Shown one piece after another: positions 5,024-9,467 of a stretch of 9,467 nucleotides of DNA (position 1 is the stretch's first letter; every line of letters begins with the position of its first letter). Below the pieces are notes generated by a model that had not been told where the DNA came from, ran no database searches, and was given only the letters and a program-made list of their open reading frames with translations. Both the position numbers and the translations under genes were made by a program. Source of the DNA: Thermoflexibacter sp. GTDB taxonomy: Bacteria > Bacteroidota > Bacteroidia > Cytophagales > Thermoflexibacteraceae. The DNA lies in NCBI GenBank assembly GCA_025455345.1, contig JALOMS010000146.1:1-9467 (forward strand). Reading direction: 5' to 3'.

Positions 5024-5770
5024 TTAATTGCTCTCTACCATCATGGTTTCCTCTTCCAAGATTTTTTCTAAAATTGGCAGAGAATCATACAATTCTTTAT
5101 AAGACTGAATCACAAAATATTTTTCTTGGAATTTGTCGCGAATATAAGGCGTATGTACGATTTCTTCCACCTGAAAAGGAACTTTTGCTGGTTTGTCGCT
5201 TAGGCTATAGACAGACTCCCCATTGGAGGAAAGTATCCCTGCTCCATAGATTCGCAAACCTTCGGGGTCTTGGATAAGCCCAAACTCTACGGTGTACCAG
5301 TACAATCTGGCAATCATTTCTACCCCTAACTCATTGTCTAAGAATCTTAATGCAATGGCACTCAGTCCTTTAAGGAAGTTACAAAAATCCAGATTGGTCA
5401 GCATAGGAATATGCCCAAAAGTATCATGGAACATATCAGGCTCTTCCAAATAATCCAAATTTTCTAATTTCCTCAACCAAGTAGAAGCGGGAAATCGCTT
5501 TGTCAGTAATAGCTCAAAAAATTCTTTATTGGGTATCAGCCCCGTTACTACCTCGATACTCCAACCGCTAATCCCCATCAGATGCTTGTTAGTATCCTGA
5601 TAATTAGGAATATAATCTCTGGTAAATCCTATCGCCTTAATCCCCTCCAAATAGGCTTTGGAGGCTAACTGAGGCAGGATAGTGATTTGTCGGTCAAAAA
5701 GCAACTGCCACACCTTTTGGTCTTCGGGCGTGTATTTGCTATAATCTTGTTGCATATTAAAACTTAACAT
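5024..5770 (-). CDS. phhA: Phenylalanine 4-monooxygenase (pterin-dependent, monofunctional)
   Basis: This 248-residue protein is a bacterial-type aromatic amino acid hydroxylase made of the catalytic domain alone, without the regulatory domain of animal enzymes. It converts L-phenylalanine to L-tyrosine with O2 and a reduced pterin. The signature PDMFHDTFGHIPML (111-124) carries iron ligands His115 and His120; the third ligand is Glu162 in YWYTVEFGL (157-165). The 42-residue gap to Glu162 fits the family. Family segments RRDYIP-like (50-55) and KRFPASTWLR (91-100) are also present. Two in-frame starts exist, at 5770 and at 5755 (MQQDYSKYT). The second resembles the usual N-terminus of relatives, so the first five residues may not be translated. 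The minus strand upstream has TTG-N22-TATTATTTG (5794-5827), a near-consensus promoter with one extra base. It is transcribed in the same direction as psd but separated by 132 bp. Confidence 0.94.
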   Translation of the reverse strand: MLSFNMQQDYSKYTPEDQKVWQLLFDRQITILPQLASKAYLEGIKAIGFTRDYIPNYQDTNKHLMGISGWSIEVVTGLIPNKEFFELLLTKRFPASTWLRKLENLDYLEEPDMFHDTFGHIPMLTNLDFCNFLKGLSAIALRFLDNELGVEMIARLYWYTVEFGLIQDPEGLRIYGAGILSSNGESVYSLSDKPAKVPFQVEEIVHTPYIRDKFQEKYFVIQSYKELYDSLPILEKILEEETMMVESN

Positions 5771-5902
5771 CGTGTTATTTATTGGTTAAAGGTCAAATAA
5801 TACTCAATAGAAATACAATAAGAACAAGTAAGAGAAAAATCTCATACATACTCCTATTATAAGAATACGAAAAAATAAGGAAAAGGGTGCAAGATAATCT
5901 AT

Positions 5903-6559
5903 TTATGCTTCTGCGATGACTGTAACACCCGCCTTGGTCTTATCACCAATTTTTACACTAATCTTAGCATCCAAAGGTAAAAATAAATCTACACGCGAAC
6001 CGAACTTGATAAAGCCAAATTCTTCTCCTTGTGTTACTATTTGGCTTTCTTTCACATACCAGCATATCCTTCTTGCCAAAGCTCCTGCGATTTGGCGCAT
6101 CAGTATCTCTACCCCTTTGTCATTTTGGATAACAATAGATGTGCGTTCGTTTTCTGTGCTTGACTTAGGATGCCATGCTACCAAATATTTGCCAGCGTGA
6201 TACTTCACAAATCTCACCACTCCCGAAATAGGATTGCGATTTACATGAACATTGATAGGCGACATAAATATAGAAACTTGGCGGCGCGGACTCTTAAAAT
6301 ATTCATCTTCTATGGTTTCTTCTATCACAACTACTTTGCCATCGCAAGGTGCTAAAATGTGATTAGGATTAATCGGCACTTTGACCAATGGATGACGGAA
6401 AAATTGTAAAACAATAAAAAATAGTATTAGGCTGACAATCAATACTATATTTTGTATAATGTTGTTTTCTGGAAAGAATTGCCAGATGGCAAAATTAATC
6501 ACTCCCAAGCTAACGGTTACAAGTGCCAACGTAGGATAACCCTCTCTGTGTATAGTCAT
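5903..6559 (-). CDS. psd: Phosphatidylserine decarboxylase proenzyme, short type
   Basis: This 218-residue membrane-associated proenzyme decarboxylates phosphatidylserine to phosphatidylethanolamine. Two hydrophobic segments (about 11-29 and 34-53) anchor the N-terminus. The conserved core follows: APCDGKV (70-76) with Asp73, SPINVHVNRNP (100-110) with His105 of the self-processing triad, and the cleavage motif KFGSRVDLFLP (185-195). Cleavage between Gly187 and Ser188 would give a beta chain of 187 residues and a small alpha chain of 31 residues whose Ser188 becomes the pyruvoyl group. The FGS form and the short length fit the compact PSD type common in Bacteroidota rather than the LGST form of E. 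coli. No CDP-diacylglycerol serine transferase gene is beside it here. A promoter matching the phylum consensus lies just upstream (6586-6619). Confidence 0.93.
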   Translation of the reverse strand: MTIHREGYPTLALVTVSLGVINFAIWQFFPENNIIQNIVLIVSLILFFIVLQFFRHPLVKVPINPNHILAPCDGKVVVIEETIEDEYFKSPRRQVSIFMSPINVHVNRNPISGVVRFVKYHAGKYLVAWHPKSSTENERTSIVIQNDKGVEILMRQIAGALARRICWYVKESQIVTQGEEFGFIKFGSRVDLFLPLDAKISVKIGDKTKAGVTVIAEA

Positions 6560-6585
6560 AAATATTTTACTTTATAGTTTGGGAG

Positions 6586-6619
6586 CAAATTTAAAAAATT
6601 AGTTTGGAGTTTAAAACAA
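6586..6619 (-). promoter_or_regulatory. Promoter TTG-N23-TAAATTTG upstream of psd
   Basis: On the minus strand TTG (6617-6619) is followed after 23 bases by TAAATTTG (6586-6593). This is a full match to the Bacteroidota form TTG-N17-23-TAnnTTTG. Transcription would begin near 6579, giving a leader of about 20 bases before the psd start at 6559. It is the best promoter match in the window and indicates that psd can be expressed independently of the flavin-reductase-like gene. Confidence 0.48.
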
Positions 6620-6641
6620 CAATGAAAAGAAACAAAATAGT

Positions 6642-7280
6642 TTAAACTTGTATTTCTATCAATTCTTTATCAGGTTTTGCATAAGAAAGTCTTGACAATC
6701 TACAAGTTGTGTGGTAAGAATCCAAAGAAGAACAAGTAACACTTCCTGCTTTTTCTATATCTATATATCCATCAGCCCCAATAACATCTTCAGGAATAAA
6801 GACTTCTACCACTTTGCCAATAAGCAAAATCGTTCCATTGATTTCTAAGTGATGTCTTTCTGCTAATTCCAAACCTATTTTGAGATGCGATTCTTTCACA
6901 TAAGGAGCAATATGCCTATTACTAAACTCTGGAGTTAAGTTACACGCCTCAAATTCAGATACTTGATAGCGTGCGCTTGTTTGATGTGCCTGTTTGTAAA
7001 AATCAATACCAATATGATTCAATGTAAAATAACGATTAATCATTATATTTTCTAAAGTATGACGAGGCGCGGTATCTGGTCTAACGATTAAGCCAATCAA
7101 GGCGGGATTAGCTCCTAAGTGAAATACTTGGCTAAAAATAGCCAAATTGGTCTGCCCATCTGAGCCAATAGTCCCTACCAAATTTGCACTCTTGAATCCT
7201 GTCAATGAATTAATGAAATTGGTGCGAAATTGCTTTTCAAATTGTTCAAAATCAGATGCTAAATAATGATTAAATTTCAT
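6642..7280 (-). CDS. Flavin reductase-like (FMN-binding split barrel) protein
   Basis: This 212-residue protein has no signal peptide, so it is cytoplasmic. It resembles the flavin_reduct/DIM6-NTAB group that binds FMN in a split beta-barrel. Supporting segments are GFKSANLVGTIGSDGQTNLA (28-47), the FMN-side stretch VFHLGANPALIGLIVRPDTA (52-71), PRHTLENI (72-79) and YFTLNHI (84-90), then QAHQTSARY (97-105). Members reduce flavins with NAD(P)H or act as flavoprotein oxidoreductases; substrate and partner cannot be told here. Three cysteines near the C-terminus include CSSLDSYHTTC (183-193), which could be structural or redox-active. It is transcribed in the same direction as psd, 82 bp upstream, but psd has its own promoter. 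It is divergent from the sigma factor gene. Confidence 0.86.
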   Translation of the reverse strand: MKFNHYLASDFEQFEKQFRTNFINSLTGFKSANLVGTIGSDGQTNLAIFSQVFHLGANPALIGLIVRPDTAPRHTLENIMINRYFTLNHIGIDFYKQAHQTSARYQVSEFEACNLTPEFSNRHIAPYVKESHLKIGLELAERHHLEINGTILLIGKVVEVFIPEDVIGADGYIDIEKAGSVTCSSLDSYHTTCRLSRLSYAKPDKELIEIQV

Positions 7281-7392
7281 AATTTTTATTTGAAAGAACC
7301 AAATATGTAGATATAATGTTTGATTTTACTTTGGAATTCAATACCTTAGTAGTTGGATAGTCGATATCTATTTTATTTTTAAACCTTCCAAG

Positions 7393-8085
7393 ATGATATA
7401 CAGGCAAACTAATTCACTATCAATAAGTAATATCTATTACCAAAGCGCAATGATGGTTCATCAAGCCTATAAAATCTATACGGCTTTGCACGATTTCTTT
7501 GCAAATTTAGTCCTTGTTTCCCCTTTCCATAAAACAGAAGATGAAATCAAAGCGGAATATGAAGTAGTACAGAAAGCAAAAGAAAATCCCCAATTTTTTG
7601 CTCCTTTATATGAGAGGTACTATGACTCTATTTTTATTTATATCAATCGCAGGGTTGATGACGAGGAGATTACTGCTGACCTCACTGCCCAAGTTTTTTA
7701 TAAGTGCTTGAAAAACTTACCACAGTACGAATTCCAAGGATTGCCTTTTTCTGCTTGGCTTTTCAAAATCACCTTGAATGAAATTAATCAGTTTTTTAAG
7801 AACCAACAACACAAGGAAAGAGCAGTCAGCCTTAAAGAGAAACACGTGAATATAATTTTTGAAGAAATCCAACACCATGATGCAAAAGATAAGAATGAAG
7901 TAGTGAAAAAATTATTGGAGAGTTTAGAGCCTGAAGATGTACAATTTTTAGAGTTGCGTTTTTTCGAAGACCGTTCTTTCAAAGAAATCGGCTTTTTATT
8001 AGGGCTGACAGAAGGCAATGCTAAAATCAAGACTTATCGCATCTTAGATAAACTAAAAATACTTGCCGAAAAACTATTGAGGTAG
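7393..8085 (+). CDS. ECF-type RNA polymerase sigma factor (sigma-70 family)
   Basis: The 230-residue protein contains sigma region 2 at about 69-140 (FAPLYERYYDSIFIYINRRV, then DLTAQVFYKCLKNL and PFSAWLFKITLNEI) and sigma region 4 at about 172-225, where FKEIGFLLGLTEGNAKIKTY is the -35-recognition HTH. Regions 1.1 and 3 are absent, as in ECF factors. It redirects RNA polymerase to a specific promoter set; the signal is unknown. The start is uncertain: relatives begin near residue 38-50 here (LVSPFHKTED), and ATGs at 7450 and 7453 are alternatives to 7393. The N-terminal 40 residues may therefore be an extension or partly untranslated. No anti-sigma or zinc-finger gene is adjacent: downstream lies a terminator and then convergent tilS, and upstream is the divergent flavin-reductase-like gene. 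Confidence 0.92.
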   Translation: MIYRQTNSLSISNIYYQSAMMVHQAYKIYTALHDFFANLVLVSPFHKTEDEIKAEYEVVQKAKENPQFFAPLYERYYDSIFIYINRRVDDEEITADLTAQVFYKCLKNLPQYEFQGLPFSAWLFKITLNEINQFFKNQQHKERAVSLKEKHVNIIFEEIQHHDAKDKNEVVKKLLESLEPEDVQFLELRFFEDRSFKEIGFLLGLTEGNAKIKTYRILDKLKILAEKLLR

Positions 8086-8114
8086 GAATCAAGTATAGGT
8101 CATAGTTTTGCTTA

Positions 8115-8205
8115 CCATAAGTACATAAGCATTTTTATTCCAAAATACGCTTTAACATTTTTATTTCATTATCAGATACTTATGTTATTCATATAGGACT
8201 TATGG
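8115..8205. repeat. Nested CATAAG / CTTATG inverted repeats after the sigma factor gene
   Basis: CCATAAGT (8115-8122) pairs exactly with ACTTATGG (8198-8205). Inside this, ACATAAG (8123-8129) pairs with CTTATGT (8179-8185). The intervening AT-rich DNA has no ORF. The arms could form a branched RNA stem in the sigma factor's 3' region or be the remains of a small mobile element. Evidence is limited to the arms. Confidence 0.3.
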
Positions 8206-8230
8206 ACTGTGCTGAAATTACATTTTCTGG

Positions 8231-8257
8231 TTCAAGCCTAAACCTTGAATTTTTTTT
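8231..8257 (+). terminator. Rho-independent terminator of the sigma factor transcript
   Basis: TTCAAG (8231-8236), a 7-base loop and CTTGAA (8244-8249) are followed at once by eight T residues (8250-8257). Two G-U pairs can lengthen the stem at the base. It lies 146 bases past the sigma factor stop on the same strand, so that transcript has a long 3' untranslated part. On the other strand it gives an A-run, so it does not serve tilS. Confidence 0.68.
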
Positions 8258-8290
8258 AGGTATAAAAGTAATGCTTGTACCAGTGGGAAT

Positions 8291-9467
8291 TTAGAGAACT
8301 GTAAGCTCCCACTTAATTTCTAAAATATTCTGTGTGTTTTCTGTAACTTTGAACCTGTCATCTATGCGATAGCCAACGACCCACGCAATTTGATGATTAG
8401 AAACAAGTACCAGAGTCTTATCTTTGAGATGTATAGGGACTTTCAAATCACTTAGCAAATCATTGATTTTCTTTTTTTTACCTTTCATTCCCAAAGGATA
8501 AAATACATCTTCAGCAGTATAAGGTCTAATCACAAGCCTCTCCTCAAGTTTGTCAAAATCTAAATGAATATGATGAGTAGAAAATTGAAAATCAGGTATT
8601 TTAGGGAAAATAGAGAGAGAGAGCGTAAATGAAGGGCTTTGTACTTGCTTATTTGTCTTTTGGAAATAAAAGGGTTCGATTGGGCTACTACTTTTTGTAC
8701 TAATAATCAATTCTTTTCTATCCCGCACCAAGCAGTGTGTATCAGAAAAGAAAATTTTACCAGCTTCTCCCTCTAATGATTTGATTATCAATTTGTTTTG
8801 AGCATAATTAAATCCAAAATCTTTGAGAATCTCATACAAACAAATTTCATACTCAAATTCTTCTTTGAGATGTTGAATATCAATGACATACGCACCTGTT
8901 TGTTCTTTTAATACCCGATTTTTAAAATCTGTTACAGACCGTGCAAAAATCCGCTCTACCGCACTTAGTTTTTCTATGTTTTCTTGGAAAGTTCCTTCCA
9001 AATTAGGATTAATTTGTTTTAAAATAGGTACGATATGGTGTCTGATGAGATTGCGTTTGTACTTATCACTTGCATTGGAGCTATCTTCTCTCCATTTTAA
9101 TTTCTTTTTCTTGGCATAATCTAAAATTTCCTGCTTGCCCAAGCATAGAAGAGGGCGAACGATATGCCCATTTTTAGGCAAAATTCCGTGTAAGCCCGCA
9201 ATTCCTGTTCCCTTGCTCAGGTTGTAAAGGCCCGCAATTCCTGTTCCCTTGCTCAGGTTGTAAAGGATAGTCTCTATACTATCATTTTGATGATGCGCCG
9301 TAACAAGGTACTGAAGGTGATTACTTTGCAAAATTTTATTAAACCAATCATAACGCAACTGTCGAGCGGCAACTTGGATAGAAAGTTTATATTTTTCAGC
9401 AAAATATTGTGTATCAAATTGTTCTACAAAACAAGGAATACCATAGCTCTCTGCCAATCGCCTTACA
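8291..9467 (-). CDS. tilS: tRNA(Ile)-lysidine synthase, N-terminus off window, with internal 12-residue duplication
   Basis: The frame is open to the right edge and gives 391 residues, starting mid-protein (VRRLAESYGIPCFVEQF). The ATP-binding SGGxDS loop and true start lie beyond the window. The enzyme uses ATP and lysine to convert C34 of the CAU-anticodon tRNA-Ile to lysidine and is normally essential. Visible parts, counted from the edge: AARQLRYDWF (33-42), the TAHHQNDSIET motif (56-66), REDSSNASDKYKRNLIRHHI (126-145), a central substrate-binding region, and the C-terminal domain with LVIRPYTAEDVFYPLG (311-326). After the HHxxDxxET motif, the 12 residues YNLSKGTGIAGL occur twice in tandem (69-80, 81-92), because of an exact 36-bp DNA repeat. 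Relatives have one copy. A TTG at 9457 is internal, not a start. Confidence 0.94.
   Translation of the reverse strand, partial: VRRLAESYGIPCFVEQFDTQYFAEKYKLSIQVAARQLRYDWFNKILQSNHLQYLVTAHHQNDSIETILYNLSKGTGIAGLYNLSKGTGIAGLHGILPKNGHIVRPLLCLGKQEILDYAKKKKLKWREDSSNASDKYKRNLIRHHIVPILKQINPNLEGTFQENIEKLSAVERIFARSVTDFKNRVLKEQTGAYVIDIQHLKEEFEYEICLYEILKDFGFNYAQNKLIIKSLEGEAGKIFFSDTHCLVRDRKELIISTKSSSPIEPFYFQKTNKQVQSPSFTLSLSIFPKIPDFQFSTHHIHLDFDKLEERLVIRPYTAEDVFYPLGMKGKKKKINDLLSDLKVPIHLKDKTLVLVSNHQIAWVVGYRIDDRFKVTENTQNILEIKWELTVL
9195..9266. repeat. Perfect tandem duplication, 2 x 36 bp, inside tilS
   Basis: Positions 9195-9230 and 9231-9266 are identical in all 36 bases, and one further base (9194) keeps the period. 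The unit encodes YNLSKGTGIAGL and its length, a multiple of three, keeps the tilS frame open. Identity with no drift implies a recent event by slippage or unequal recombination, or an assembly artefact. Confidence 0.95.

Noticed and set aside
8086..8290. Small gene in the gap between the sigma factor and tilS
   Set aside because: No ORF with a start and credible composition is present on either strand; only inverted repeats and the terminator are visible.
8282..8313. AGTGGGA/TCCCACT inverted pair as the tilS terminator
   Set aside because: It overlaps the stop codon and coding end, the loop is long and no T-run follows on the minus strand; probably chance.
9455..9457. TTG as a start codon for tilS giving 388 residues
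   Set aside because: The frame stays open to the window edge, and the sequence before it (VRRLAESYGI) is typical interior TilS; the SGGxDS loop must lie further upstream.
1..9467. tRNA genes, CRISPR array, phage or toxin-antitoxin system
   Set aside because: No cloverleaf, no regularly spaced direct repeats and no recognisable phage, transposase or toxin proteins were seen. The membrane-protein/XRE pair was considered as a toxin-antitoxin, but a four-helix protein of this size with no toxin feature gives no support.

Overview
The window looks like an ordinary chromosomal stretch from a member of the Bacteroidota, perhaps a Cytophagales-type bacterium. The reasons are AT-rich DNA, starts without clear Shine-Dalgarno sequences, several TAnnTTTG-type -7 promoter elements, and protein types common in that phylum: a GH127/DUF1680 glycosidase, a Tat-exported sugar-isomerase-like TIM barrel, a lipoprotein cyclophilin, a monofunctional phenylalanine hydroxylase and a short phosphatidylserine decarboxylase. 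The lineage below phylum is an inference. No rRNA, tRNA, CRISPR array, phage gene or intact insertion sequence was seen.

Layout. Positions 1-681 (minus) hold the N-terminal 227 residues of a secreted GH127 protein cut by the window edge. A hairpin with a perfect 20-bp stem (732-780) separates it from a Tat-exported TIM-barrel protein (790-1698, minus). Upstream of that gene is a CAAACGTTTG palindrome of the LacI-family operator type. A minus-strand pair follows: a lipoprotein cyclophilin (3310-3930) leading into a PBP4-type D,D-carboxypeptidase (1831-3303), 6 bp apart. A 303-bp divergent intergenic region (3931-4233) is rich in inverted repeats. It precedes a plus-strand pair, a four-helix membrane protein (4234-4713) and a 66-residue XRE-type regulator (4713-4913), whose stop and start share one base.

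A 73-bp element with 15-bp perfect inverted ends (4935-5007) lies at the convergent junction with phenylalanine 4-hydroxylase (5024-5770, minus). Phosphatidylserine decarboxylase (5903-6559, minus) and a flavin-reductase-like protein (6642-7280, minus) follow. An ECF sigma factor (7393-8085, plus) is divergent from the flavin-reductase gene and ends in a Rho-independent terminator (8231-8257). The window closes with tilS (8291-9467, minus, 5' end missing), which carries an exact in-frame 36-bp tandem duplication next to its catalytic-domain motif.

How the genes relate. Most are independent housekeeping or envelope functions: peptidoglycan trimming with periplasmic protein folding, phosphatidylethanolamine synthesis, tyrosine formation and tRNA modification. 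The two left-hand genes suggest extracytoplasmic carbohydrate use. The best candidates for something not fully described are the membrane-protein/XRE pair, with its evenly spaced TGTAAA/TTTACA boxes, and the duplicated segment in tilS. I see no convincing novel defence or mobile system.
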